A DNA stretch of 64,000 nt. Origin: Panicum virgatum (Eukaryota > Streptophyta > Magnoliopsida > Poales > Poaceae). The DNA is taken from contig NC_053138.1 in the NCBI RefSeq assembly GCF_016808335.1, positions 57,628,951-57,692,950 of the forward strand, given 5' to 3'. This document shows, piece after piece, positions 34,577 through 45,444 of this stretch. The notes below the pieces were generated by a model, which saw only the letters and a program-made list of their open reading frames with translations, was not told where the DNA came from and did no database searches. The position numbers and the translations under genes were made by a program. The stretch's first letter is position 1. The number at the start of each line of letters is the position of its first letter.

Positions 34577-36871
34577 ATGGCTTCCACTACCGAAGTTGAT
34601 AAGAACAACATCATCGAAGCGACGGCTGACCATCTTCCTGACGATATTCATCAGCTACTGGAGAAACGCAAGAAGAAGCGTGATGAAGAGGATCTGAAGG
34701 CCGCGCTTGAAAGCATTAAAGTCGACAGACGGGGCAAAGTCACCAAGGTCAAGGACATCGTCTTCACCTATACCTCCACGGATGCATCTGCTGCGGTAAC
34801 ATTCACTGTAAGTGAATCTTCATCTGGTGTTACCCTTGATCAAGTTAAGAATTTGTTAGCTGAGCGAGATGTACAGTTGGTTAATTTGCTTAGTTCTAAA
34901 ATGTTGGCAACTGCTGGTAAACAACCAGAGATAACCAATGATGCATCACCTGTTTCTACCGCTGTTACTGCTGAAACTCCTTTCTCTCAACCATCGGCAA
35001 CATTACCTATGAGTCAACCTCAATATGGAATGCCGTTGAATTATTATAGTAGTCAGACAGTAATACCTACTAATGCAATGGTAGCTCAGCCAACATATTC
35101 TGATCCTATTACAAGCATCCCTAGTTCGGTCAACTTTCGCCGAACAAATGAGTTGGAAAATTTTGTACCTCCATATTCCACTCATGCATATAGTACACCA
35201 CCTGTACCCCGCAGAAGTACGATTGCGCCTATCAGTCCTATCACAGATGAGATGTTTGACCGATATGTGCAGAGGTGGCAAAACAGGAAGCAACCAGTCA
35301 GACCGACTCACCCGACCGGTCAGACCGGTGCACCCCAATCGGTTCGACCGGCCCCAGTGACCGGTCAGACCGGTTCCCCCAGTCATACAGTTCCAAACCA
35401 GCACACTGCATCTACGTCCTCACAGACAAATTCTTCGAATAATTTTGAAAAAGTACTTGCTGAGTATAAGAATGATTTGGCTAAGCTGATTAAAGAAAAT
35501 CTTGGAGTAGATGTTAAGGGTAAAACTCAAGCTTATCAAAAACCATATCCTAACTCTTTTGATTCGGTTCAGTACCATGCTGGTTTTAGGTTACCTGAGT
35601 TTATTAAATTCAATGGGGGAAGATAATAAAAGTACTTTTGAGCGTATTAGCCAATATCTTGTCCAATTAGAAGAAGCTGGTTCTATAAGCGAATTGAAAG
35701 TGCGCTTATTTTTTTTATCTTTAACTGGAACAGCTTTTTTTACGGTTTAGCTCATTAGCACCTAATTCTATTAACTCATGGGAACAATTAGAGCAAAAGT
35801 TTCATGATCATTTCTTTTTTGAAAATTATGAGCTTAAATTGTCCCATTTAACATCGGTTAAGCAAATGCTTGATGAACTTGTTAATGATTACATTAGAAG
35901 ATTCTATGATAAAAAAACCGATGCTTTAATTTAAATCTTGCTGAAAAAGATTTAGCAGATTTAGCTTTCAATGGCTTATGCTCTCACATTAAAGAAAAAT
36001 TAGAGGGCTATGACTTTTTTGCTGTTAATCAAGTGCATCAAAGAGCTTTGGCTGTGGAAAGCTGAAGCAAAGAATCTCAAGAAAGTCATCGGCATCATCG
36101 TCCTAATACACATTCTCTTGAATACAATTCGGATTGTTCGGACGATGAGTCTAAAGAAGTGTATGCCGCTGAGTTCGTTTGGCCATCCCAAGCCAAATCA
36201 TATGCTTGTTCTGCTCTTAAGCCGATTCACAAAAATCGGCAAGAAGAGTTTACTTTTGATGTATCCAAGTGTGATAGAATATTCGATGAATTGTATAAGA
36301 ATGGGTACATTAAGATGTCGCATACCATACCGCCGCTTGAGGAGTTAAAGCGGCGAGTTTATTGTAAATTTTATAATACCTTCTCGCATGCGACCAATGA
36401 TTGTAATATCTTACGTAGACAAATTCAATCGACCATAAATGAAGGACGATTGATTGTCTCTGCCATGCAAGTTGACAAGGATCCTCTCCCTGTACATGTG
36501 CTTGAATTGAGGAATCCCAAAGTATTAATTCGGCCAAATCAAGCCAAAACAACAAAAGGAAAAAAAATGTAATCATTGGTGAGGAAAGGCCTGAGAAGAA
36601 GATGCTGCAGAACAAAACCTCTCGAGCTACAGAAAAGACTTCAACGCTTGGGGGGCAAGACAAAGAAAAGAAGATCAGCGGCAAGCCAACTGGTCTAACC
36701 GGTTCTCAAGTCAGTCTGACCGGTACCTCGACCGGTCTAACCAGTATACAGACCGGTCTGACCGGTGCGTCCAATGAGTCTGGAAAATCCTCCAAGGCTA
36801 AAAGTAAAGCAAGGCCAAGATTCAAGGAGCTCCTGGCCAAATATGAGGAGAAGGGAGACGTCCAGAAGTAG
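34577..36871 (+). pseudogene. Gypsy retrotransposon gag, frameshifted
   Basis: An open frame at 34577-35626 starts 70 bp after the LTR and gives a hydrophilic gag-like protein. The signal continues in other frames (about 35600-35750, 36159-36572 and 36602-36871), so it is broken by several frameshifts. A zinc-knuckle-like YCKFYNTFSHATNDC lies at about 36360-36405. The ACCGGTCNGACCGGT-type repeats of the LTR also occur in the coding region (about 35300-35380 and 36690-36770), read as TGQTG or TGLTG. Protease and pol are absent. The element is truncated at about 36950. Confidence 0.75.
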
Positions 36872-36968
36872 AAGAGACGGCCAAATAAAGTTAAAGGATA
36901 CGAAGTCATCGTTGGAGCATCAAGAGCAGTCGGATTCTCATTCACATCAAGGTAACTATGCTGCTATG

Positions 36969-37073
36969 CCATATATATAGCACTGCAAATTCACGCATTC
37001 AGAAGATCATACCAGCACTAAATCACCAGATCCCATCTTCTGAATGCGTGAATTTGCAGTGCTATATATATGG
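36969..37073. repeat. Perfect 39-bp inverted repeat with 27-bp spacer
   Basis: Arms 36969-37007 and 37035-37073 are exact reverse complements. The position, 220 bp beyond the 3' end of the receptor kinase and at the junction with the Gypsy fragment, suggests either a hairpin RNA source or a repair product at a breakpoint. Confidence 0.9.
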
Positions 37074-37293
37074 GGGTGTTTGGATTTGGATTAAATACAA
37101 AGACCTTGGTGGCTGAAATAGCCTGCAAGATTGCATGTAATTCAATTTTCTTTTTACTCAAACGATATGGATAATGCAGATTATTCAAAACTACAAGGAA
37201 AGCACACAAGTTTATTCAAAACTACAAGGAAAGCACACAAACAGTACTTCCATGGATACTGTAATCGATATATTTGGCTTGGCTAAAAGAGGA

Positions 37294-39693
37294 TTAGCAG
37301 CAAGTGGAATAATTTGAGCTTCCAGCGATAGTTTGAAGCAGCCTTGGCATTGGGGGTATGTTGACTTCAAGTAGACCCTCCAGGATCTGAACCACCTCAC
37401 CCATTGTTGGTCGGTCAAACTCATCATCTTGAATGCACCAACATGCAACCTTGCAGGCTATTTCAGCCTCTTTCAAATTCACTTCGCCACACAATCTGCT
37501 GTCCAGCAAGCTCCTAACATCTCCACCGATAATCTCCTGTGCAACATGTACGGGGTAATAGACGTCATGATTGCTACCACAAGAACACAAAACACATGAG
37601 TTCCTCTTTCCAGATACAATTTCCAGTAACACCATCCCATAGGCATAGACATCTACTTTTGGTGTAATAGCCACTCCACTGATCCACTCAGGTGCAAGGT
37701 ATCCTATAGTTCCTCTCATAGTAGTTATGACTCGGCTAAATTCTCTTCCCAAAAACTTGGCCATCCCAAAATCTGCAATTTTTGGAACATTTGAATCACT
37801 AAGAAGAATGTTTTCTGGCTTAATGTCACAGTGTATGATGCAGTCTCGGCATTTCTCATGCAAGTAGGCCAATCCTCTAGCAACTCCCAAAGCTATTTGA
37901 TACCTAGTACTCCATTTCAGTACTGTAGCATGGCTCTGGAAAAGATGGATATCAAGAGAGCCATTTGGCATGTATTCATAAACAAGTAACCTTCTAGCAC
38001 CCTCACAACAGAAACCAATTAATTTGACTAAATTAATATGCTGGATGATTCCAATCGAGCTCACTTCAGCTCTAAATTGCTTGTCTCCATGATGAGCATG
38101 ATGATCAAGCTTCTTCACAGCTATGGCAGTTGAATTATTCAGAAACCCCTTGAATACGGAACCGAACCCACCTTCGCCTAGCTTATCTGAGAAATTCTTG
38201 GTTGCACGTTGCAGATCAATGTATCTGAATGCAACGATTCCATTGGAATACTGAGCACTATTATGTATGTGGCTAGAGTTCTTTGTTTTGTTTCTCCAAA
38301 TCACTAATAGCCGGATGAATGCAAACAAGCCCAATGCAATAACAATTGTGCCAGTAGCAACTACAATTAAAAGCCAGCTTCTGTGTTTTTCCGAACTTTG
38401 CATATCTTTACTGGCAAGGCGAAGGTAAATAGTTTCTCCATTTGAGTTTGGAGCTTCACTACTACACTGACGTTTCCTTAGGTTGAGCAATTCATTATGC
38501 CAGATGGAGCATCTACTGCTGCTGAAGGAATATGCAGTGCAAGAGCAATTATCCAGGCAAGCTTGAGCACAATCGGAGGCACTTTTAGCAGCTTCTATTT
38601 TTTGGGCAGTCTGGGACAAACTAACACAAGTCATGGAGTAGAATTTATCCGTGGAATTTGAGGCGCTTCCATTTGTAATACAATCTATTGGAGTATTTCT
38701 CAGGCATCCACCAGTTCGATCATCTAGCATCCAATCCTCAGGGGATCGTATGTTGAACCCCTGCATACAAGTGCAATGTGGAAGTGCTTCATCATTGCAG
38801 ATTGTAAAAGGTCCACAGGCTGCATACACGTCACACTGAGCTTTGGGTTGGGCGTAGATGGGTTCCCAATCTTGTGAGCCTTCAAGCCATATGAATGTCT
38901 TTGATTGACCAGGGACGTCTAAGTAATGATGGGTGACAGCAGTTTCCTGTCCTGCTGTTCCATACGTGCAGTACTTCTCCTTTGCATTGTCAACAAATGA
39001 GTTATTAACAGCATAGTCCAGTGATCCTGGTATAGATGAAAAGTATTTGCCATTCCAAGCACCGCTGGTCCAATATGGTTCAAAGGAGTCCAATGGGGTA
39101 TTGACGAACTGGTTAACACCGCTGGGGTCTAGCTCACTGCAGTAAAAACCAGTAGCTGGGCTGATTGAGTTTTTTCTAGAAACAAGACGGCGATTCTGAC
39201 CGGTGATCTTGTCCCACCCAAGCTTCGCTCCGGGGGAAAATGTATCTGTTGGGTGGTCAAAACTCTGCCACAAAATGTCCGACGAGTTTGAGGCGTTCCT
39301 TAGGATGAAGTTCCCACTATTCAGGAGAAGAGCAGTGGTATTGTTTCTTGTTATTTTAGTTTGGGTGGACCAGATAATGGAGTCGGTAGAGCGGTTTGTG
39401 ATTACAAGGTTGGCATCATGGGAGATAATAAGCTGCAACGAGGTGGGGTTCTTGATTGGGTCATCCCTATTTGCTACCCATGCTTGAGTAAACTTGGGGA
39501 CTCTGTTGAACCATATGCCAAGGTACCAGTTGCTATCCACCTCGAAGAAGCCAAGTGCGTACCTTCCGTTTTTGGAGACAAGCTTGTCGCCAATGGTGAG
39601 TGCTTGGCCAGCTGAGATGGTGTCCCTCATAGCAGAAATTGTAGGGATGTTTAGGGAGAGCAGTAGTGCTATGGAGATGTGGAGGTAGGGCAT
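37294..39693 (-). CDS. G-type lectin S-receptor-like serine/threonine kinase (At2g19130-like)
   Basis: A plasma-membrane receptor kinase of 799 aa, intact and intronless, the usual form and length of this class. Domains in order: signal peptide (1 to about 21), bulb-type lectin (about 25-150), S-locus glycoprotein region (about 180-290), cysteine-rich EGF/PAN regions (about 288-410), transmembrane helix (440-466) and kinase (about 504-775). The kinase has GEGGFG at 506-511, Lys527, HCD at 621-623 (a non-RD kinase, a type common in immune receptors), DFG at 641-643 and APE at 667-669. I chose the ATG at 39693 because it starts the signal peptide; an in-frame ATG 165 bp upstream would put 55 non-conserved residues before it. 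It lies inside the 16.9-kb hAT-bordered unit, so it may have been moved as cargo. The ligand is unknown. Confidence 0.93.
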   Translation of the reverse strand: MPYLHISIALLLSLNIPTISAMRDTISAGQALTIGDKLVSKNGRYALGFFEVDSNWYLGIWFNRVPKFTQAWVANRDDPIKNPTSLQLIISHDANLVITNRSTDSIIWSTQTKITRNNTTALLLNSGNFILRNASNSSDILWQSFDHPTDTFSPGAKLGWDKITGQNRRLVSRKNSISPATGFYCSELDPSGVNQFVNTPLDSFEPYWTSGAWNGKYFSSIPGSLDYAVNNSFVDNAKEKYCTYGTAGQETAVTHHYLDVPGQSKTFIWLEGSQDWEPIYAQPKAQCDVYAACGPFTICNDEALPHCTCMQGFNIRSPEDWMLDDRTGGCLRNTPIDCITNGSASNSTDKFYSMTCVSLSQTAQKIEAAKSASDCAQACLDNCSCTAYSFSSSRCSIWHNELLNLRKRQCSSEAPNSNGETIYLRLASKDMQSSEKHRSWLLIVVATGTIVIALGLFAFIRLLVIWRNKTKNSSHIHNSAQYSNGIVAFRYIDLQRATKNFSDKLGEGGFGSVFKGFLNNSTAIAVKKLDHHAHHGDKQFRAEVSSIGIIQHINLVKLIGFCCEGARRLLVYEYMPNGSLDIHLFQSHATVLKWSTRYQIALGVARGLAYLHEKCRDCIIHCDIKPENILLSDSNVPKIADFGMAKFLGREFSRVITTMRGTIGYLAPEWISGVAITPKVDVYAYGMVLLEIVSGKRNSCVLCSCGSNHDVYYPVHVAQEIIGGDVRSLLDSRLCGEVNLKEAEIACKVACWCIQDDEFDRPTMGEVVQILEGLLEVNIPPMPRLLQTIAGSSNYSTCC

Positions 39694-41226
39694 GGTGGTG
39701 CACAACGGGCGACGATCCTGCATTCTTGCTTGAAAAGACGAGGAAGAAGAGGCAGGGTACATGCTGCTAAGTGCAACTAACTTTGATGAGGCCACAAAGA
39801 AATGGTAGAGGCAATCACTTCCGTCTGCATCGGGGCGCAAACATACCAAGAGAACCATAGATCAGTCTGCTGAAACCACGTCAGACGACGGTGATGTAAG
39901 ATATTTGTGTTGAACTGAGCAACAGCATCTATAGCACGGCAATAATAAGTTCCAGACCTGTGAGAATAACATTTTTTTTCTGTTCATTTCTAAGCATTCC
40001 TTGGGCTCAAATGGGTGAGGGTGTCATTTGTAAAATAGAATGACGAACTACTAAATGGTGCATATCTTCGTCATTAAGTGATTAGTGATATACGGAGTTT
40101 TTGAGTGTATCTGAATGAGGTAGAGCTCGAACGATCTAATATGTTGGTTGAATGTTATTTGCACTTAAATCCTACTTTACATTCTTAAAAATATTTTTAC
40201 CATTGTGAAACATTAATCACAACATGCATGGCCCATATGACCATAGTGCGCTAGATAGTAATAGTATACACTACCTCTATTCATAAATATATGATACTAT
40301 TGACTTTTTTCAATCATTTGACTATTCATCTTTTCTAAAAAAATTCATGAAAAGAAATAATTCTATAAGTTGGATCTACAATACGTTTGATAGAAGTAGT
40401 GGTACTTATTTTTCTTTATTTAACTAATTTATTAAAAAATATTGTTGGTCAACAGTGTCATCATATATTTAAGAGGAGGCTGAAGGAGGTAAAGAATGGA
40501 AATCCGACGGTCATATTTGGCAATGGAGTTTTTATTTCTAATAGCATGACAAAGGCACAGAGCCAGTGGCCACAGACGTCAAAAGAGGCCGGACTATATA
40601 TCATTCACCGTTCGTTCCCCATTTTCTCTTGACAACTGACCTCGGTTCTCACAAGACCAAGACCAGCTGGGCCAGCATTTGCCTTCCCTACCATGACCGT
40701 TAGCTTAAGTCTGGTCATCCTGGACAGAGATTTGCGGTGCTGACTGAGTGACTACCTGACTTGACTCTCTCAATCACTCTGGCGTGTTCTTTAGGGCAAC
40801 CTTGAACTAAATGACATGTGAAGTCGATTTTGGCAATCCAATTAAATTGGGCCCGTTCATACCAAATCCAGGTATCTTATCTTATTTTTCTTGTTCTCCA
40901 TGCTAAGCTAGCACAGAAACTAATACACTGTCAGTTCTAAAGCATTATGACATCAAGTAGTTAACAACGCCTGTGCGATGATAGAAGCTACAGTTATTAT
41001 CACAATTAGTTTTAAAGCATTGGACATCACAGTCAGTTCTTATAGTTACATGGCAATTTTCGATAACAACAGGATATAAAGCATGGGATTAACCTTAGTA
41101 GTTCATTTTATTTAAACATTAGGGGGAGATTTTTTTTTTGAAATTTTAATAAACTTTTCTTTGTCACATTTTTCAGCTGTCTTTCAAACATTTTTGTCCG
41201 GTTACAACTCTACCAGGGAATCTATC
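39694..41226 (-). promoter_or_regulatory. Upstream region of the receptor kinase gene
   Basis: AT-rich, no coding potential. It contains a Stowaway-like MITE at about 40269-40482 and otherwise nothing recognised. It is the natural place for the kinase promoter. Confidence 0.4.
40269..40482. mobile_element. Stowaway-like MITE (tentative)
   Basis: Ends are imperfect inverted repeats around ATAAATATATGATACTATTGAC on the left and GTCAACAGTGTCATCATATATTT on the right. The size fits a Tc1/Mariner MITE. Target duplication not clear, so borders are approximate. Confidence 0.5.
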
Positions 41227-41436
41227 CAGAAGACAGTGTCGACGCCTTTTCTGGGCCAACACACGAACGCGCTCGATCGCACGGCGCGAGGAGGGTGGCT
41301 CGCTGCAGCGCCTCCTACGCAAACCAGTCAGACCGGCAGTGGGGACCGGTTAGACTGGTTCGCCGGTGAACCAGCGAAGATTCGACGAACGCTCGTCTGG
41401 GAGGGACCCCGTCAGGGCAAGCGCACGCAGGGTTGT

Positions 41437-42938
41437 TGTAAGGATCACCGGGGTGTCCGACCCTAGAGGGGGAGAGGGTGAATAGGGTCGCTAATCGCTT
41501 TCTATCCTAGAGCTCAATCTATTTGCAGAAGATAAACCTAATACGTCCTACACATGCTAGTAATGACTAAAGTTTATCTATGCTACTCTCTACTTACCCC
41601 TAAAAGACTTGCAACCTATAGCCAATCCTAATCAAACTAACTAGGAAAGTAAAGGCACGCAAGATAGAGCAAATGCGGAAACGTAATACGGTAAGTAAAG
41701 AGGTAAGGGAGAGAATATGCAAACTCCCGTGAAGACACCAAGACACGATTTAACGTGATTCGGTTAGGACACCAAGTCCCTCCCTACGTCCACGGCCACT
41801 TGTCCAACACGAACAAGTGTGATGCCGAGTCTCTTCGCTTGATCACCGTCTTGCGTTCGCCACCAAGGCTTCCGGCAAGCAAAGGCTAAGTGGCGCCAAG
41901 TCACCAAGACAAGGCCACCACCACCGTCTCTCTCAAAGATTCACCAACGGCACCGTCTTCACTATTGGAGCTTCTCACCAAGAGGGGTCTCCTTCCCCGC
42001 ACAAAGTGTCGTTGCCGCTCCACACCAAGTCGGAGGGTCACACGACGAGTACACGATTGCTTGCCGCACTCGCAAGAACTAATCCCTATACAAGTGCACA
42101 AAGCACTCTCTCAAAACTTCTCACAAGCTAGATATGACACTAAGCTTTGCTAGGATGGTTGGAGATGTTAGTTTGCTTGGGCAACACTTCCTTCAACTTT
42201 TCTGGCGTCCAACCATATGCAGCAACCGGCCTTGGGGGGTATATATAGCCCACACACCCCAAAAGAGCCGTTGGAAAAGTGGCTGACAAAAAGCGCTATC
42301 ACCGGTTAAACCGATGATCCACTTTGTGTCATCACCGGTTTAACCGGTGAGCACCTTTTTCCAACTAGCCGTTATACTTCAACGGCTACCTTAATCAACC
42401 GACGTAATCAACCGGTGAATGTATCTTCATCGCCGATTTAACCGGTGCATGTAACTGTCCCAGAGTTCCCGAAAACCAACTCTCTGGACAACTACACTGA
42501 CGTTCACTTTGCCTTGATCGCCGGTTTAACAGGTGCCTGTAAAACTCCTGCTGCTTCTTCGGCCTCCAAGTCCATTACACCGGTGAGTGTAAAATACCCA
42601 ACGCCGGTTAATCCGGTGCCAAACCCTAGCTCGCAGCTTCTGTGTTCATTGCACCGATGAGTGCAATTTGCTCATCATCGGTTTAACCGGTGATAGCAAA
42701 TTGTCTTCGTTTTGATCTTTTCGACTTGGATTTCTTCACGGTCTCTTCAATTCTTGCGGAACCACCGTAGGTGCGGCCCTTCGGGCCTAGCTACGCCTAT
42801 CTTCTCTTTGTCATCACTTGAACCTAAAAGCCTGAGAATGGTCATCTTAACAATCATATTAGTCCAAGTGTTGTGTTGTCTATATCAATCACCAAAACAT
42901 TATATTGAAATAAGGTATGAGAGGCTATTTTCGCTACA
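41437..42938. mobile_element. Solo LTR, family A (copy 4), TSD GTTGT
   Basis: A 1502-bp unit from TGTAAGGATCACC to TTCGCTACA, flanked by GTTGT (41432-41436 and 42939-42943). Palindrome-like ACCGGTTTAACCGGT units at about 42300-42700. Confidence 0.92.
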
Positions 42939-43199
42939 GTTGTTCTAAGGTCAGCAGGCCACCTAGAACGCCTTCAGACGTCGTCGAAACGAAGGAAGAA
43001 CAACAGATAATGGGGTTGGAAGAGCTAGGGTTTGGAGATAAAAGTAAAGATGATAAAATAAAAGATTGGTCTGTGTTTGATCGATTGGATACTCTCAATC
43101 GGTCGTGGCCCTTTATATTTATAGGGTGGGGAGGACTTGCCCTACAAGAAATCCTCTTACAGATCTAAATATATGAAAATCCCTAATTGTACTCGGATT

Positions 43200-43610
43200 C
43201 CTGGGGGACCGGTCAGACCCACCGGTCAGACCGGTTGGCCTCAGGCGGATTGTCCTCCAGCAGACCGCGGGCGGTCTGCGCCTTAGTCCGGATGTCCGAT
43301 CGTTGAATTCCACTGTGAACATGCCAGAACGTTCGGATGTCCGAACTTGCGGACGGTCCGCCGTGGGACGCGGATGGTCCGCGCCTTCAGAATTAACAGT
43401 AGAACCAGGCAAGAACGTTCGGATGTCCGAACCTGCGGACAGTCCGCTCGTGGGACGCGGACGGTCCGCGCTTTCATAATTAACAGTAGAACCAGGTCAG
43501 AATATTCGAATGTCCGAACATCTGTCTTGCGGATGGTCCGCCTCTGGGATGCGGACGGTCTGCTACTTCAGACCAGTCAGACCGCCTGTGAGTACCGGTC
43601 AGACCGGTTG
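43200..43610. repeat. Array of palindrome-like units with a tandem repeat of about 105 bp
   Basis: Within the reverse Gypsy LTR, near-palindromes TTCGGATGTCCGAA, GCGGACGGTCCGC and ACCGGTCAGACCGGT recur. A block of about 105 bp starting near GAACGTTCGGATG is repeated at about 43328 and 43433. Confidence 0.75.
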
Positions 43611-43733
43611 CTGTCAATTTTGGTCGTCAACGGACGGCCCAAATCCCTCGTCGCTCGTCTGCTTGCTCTGTCGTCCCCTCTCCACTGGGCACGGGGGCAC
43701 AGTGGCGGCAAAGCCCTAAAATTTCAAAATTCA

Positions 43734-44307
43734 ATGGCTAAGAACCTTAGGGCAGCAGACAACCGCCGCGGCCGTCCTCCCACCCGAAGGCCCCAACCGC
43801 ACCACGCCAAGGCCGCGCCTGTGGCCTCCTCCTCTGCTGACATCGAGGACCTGGCCCGGGGCCACCGCCACCCCGGTGGTGCTGCGCGTGTAGCTGCTCC
43901 GGTGGTATGACGCGCACCGGCGCGACCTTCCATGGCGACGTGCCAGCGGCGGCGAAGCGGAGAGGGCATACGCGGTGTGGGTGTCGGCAGTGGCGGAGCT
44001 GGGATTCAAATTGAGGGGGGCTCATTTTCCTTTCTTCTCCCTCCCTCCTTCCTTTTTTTCTTCTTCCTCCTCCTTTCTTCCTCTTCTTCACTCATGCTTG
44101 AAAAATGTTGGGGGGCTTTGGGGGGGGGCTCCATGGGTTCCATGGGAGTAGGGGGGCTGGAGCACCCCCAACACCCCCTGGCTCCGCCACTGGGTGTCGG
44201 AGGTGATGCTGCAGCAGACGCAAGTGCCCGTCGTAGTTGGCTACTACGAGCGGTGGATGGTGCGGTGGCCCACCGTGCGGAGCCTCGCCGCTGCCACGCA
44301 GGAGGTG
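43734..44307 (+). pseudogene. MUTYH (adenine DNA glycosylase) first-exon fragment
   Basis: MutY-type enzymes remove adenine mispaired with 8-oxoguanine. The start (ATG 43734) has a basic N-terminus. After a frame break near 43855 and an in-frame TAG near 43890, the sequence reads [16 protein letters not shown] and, across a h[22 protein letters not shown] and [12 protein letters not shown], the N-terminal HhH-GPD core. It stops at ACGCAGGAG|GTGATC, which looks like the exon 1 donor with intron behind it, so genomic DNA was captured and not cDNA. The catalytic Asp and iron-sulphur region are missing. Confidence 0.85.
43988..44192. mobile_element. hAT-type MITE in the MUTYH fragment, TSD GGTGTCGG
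   Basis: A 205-bp element with ends CAGTGGCGGAGCTGGG / CTGGCTCCGCCACTG and an exact 8-bp duplication GGTGTCGG (43980-43987 and 44193-44200). Removing it restores the glycosylase reading frame across the site. Same family as 16602-16824. Confidence 0.93.
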
Positions 44308-44437
44308 ATCAATTCTTGATACATTGGGCAAGGGAGGGGAAAAGGCTGTCGATTTGTGGGGAAGATTCGATCTTTGACCCCAAAATGTTGGGGGGGGGGG
44401 GGGGTAAATGATAATCGAGTTCTTGATTCGTAGCTGT

Positions 44438-45444
44438 CAGGGCCATCACCAGGAATTTGGGACCCGGTGCGAAATAGAATATGGGGCCCTAAAATATTAA
44501 AATACTATATGCTTAATACAATTAAGATATACTTTTGAACAATTATATAACTCAATTAATCAAAGAATTAGCAATCTTCATAATTAATTTCATAAACCAA
44601 ACAAGAGTATTTCGAATTTAATTCGAATAGCACTTGTATATGGATGAAAATTAGCTGTGCTGTTTTGGGCTAGATATGGTCAAAATTCAGCTCTAATCAC
44701 ATTCTTCAACTCACCTCAGTACGTCACGTATTTACATTGAGTCTCTTAAAGTGTTGTTGACTGCTGCAGCGGTCCATGAGATGCTGAGATCAAAGATCAG
44801 TGGATCGCCTGGCACCTACATGGTTGCATGGGCCAGGGGCTGGAGGGGAGGGGGCTCATCATCTGCAATGGCAATGACCAACGGGGTTGACGAACGACGA
44901 TTGCGGCTTGCAAGTTCGCGATGGCCATCAGCACCAGTATAATGTGGAAAGAACACACTACTTGATACGGATGATGCTCGCTGCGATAATTCAGTTATCG
45001 CAATGTACCGGATGATCAATAGAATATGATTAATAAATTAATAAGCCTTAGTGCAACTCCAACCAAACCTCTAAATAGTCCCCTATCTCAATTTTAGAGG
45101 GTTAAACATAGAAAAAGTGCTACAGCAGACCCTCTACTAGGACCTCTATTTTGGGGAGGTCTTCAAATTCCCTCCTCCATCCTCAATTCTTAAGGGGTCT
45201 CTAGAAAGGCCTCTATTATAAGTTAGAATAGAGGGCTAGTGCGGGAGTTGAAGCAAATTTAAAAGTACATAAAAAATAGCCCCCAAACTCCTGGAGACGG
45301 CCCTGAAAAAGAGAGGCAGCCCTCATTTAGTATTTGGAGGGTTTGATTTAAAAGCTATTGCTGGAGAGTCTTAAAATTTAGGGGCCCTTCGTTTTTGGGT
45401 CCCGGAGCGATCGCCCACCTCGCACTTGGCCATCAACGGGCCTG
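44438..45444. mobile_element. Right-hand hAT copy of the 16.9-kb unit
   Basis: Starts CAGGGCCATCACC and matches 28565-28833 plus 33106-33380 in direct orientation over about 560 bp. It then holds MITE-like sequence (about 45044-45375) and ends GGGCCTG at 45444. The subterminal GGGACCC...GGGCCCTAAAAT-type motifs are shared by both ends. It has no transposase. The sequence before 44438 does not repeat the CACCGGTT found after 45444, as expected if the outer ends, not this copy alone, moved. Confidence 0.7.

Larger units (their letters stand above)
41227..43632 (-). mobile_element. Gypsy-type LTR, reverse, split by a family-A solo LTR
   Basis: Reverse complement of the LTR at 33886-34506, running from TGTCGACGCC to about GGTCGTCA. 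It is interrupted by the solo LTR at 41437-42938. Includes the same TATA region (about 43118) and ACCGGTCNGACCGGT units. No clear target duplication, so the ends are approximate. Confidence 0.7.
28565..45444. mobile_element. 16.9-kb hAT-type macrotransposon candidate, TSD CACCGGTT
   Basis: Starts CAGGGCCATTTCC and ends GGGCCTG, flanked by identical 8-bp repeats CACCGGTT (28557-28564 and 45445-45452). Removing it and one repeat joins the family-A LTR in correct register (CAGTAGCACCGGTT followed by GAACCGATG, matching the copy near 30880 on the other strand). Copies of the same hAT end lie inside both borders in direct orientation (28565-33400, interrupted, and 44438-45444). Between them are an intact receptor kinase, Gypsy pieces and a MUTYH fragment. 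The alternative is one large hAT element inflated by later insertions and a local duplication. CACCGGTT recurs within the LTR, so the register match is the stronger evidence. Confidence 0.7.

Noticed and set aside
33886..36950. Endogenous pararetrovirus
   Set aside because: LTR end, primer-binding-like site and gag zinc knuckle fit a Gypsy retrotransposon; no movement or coat protein region is seen.
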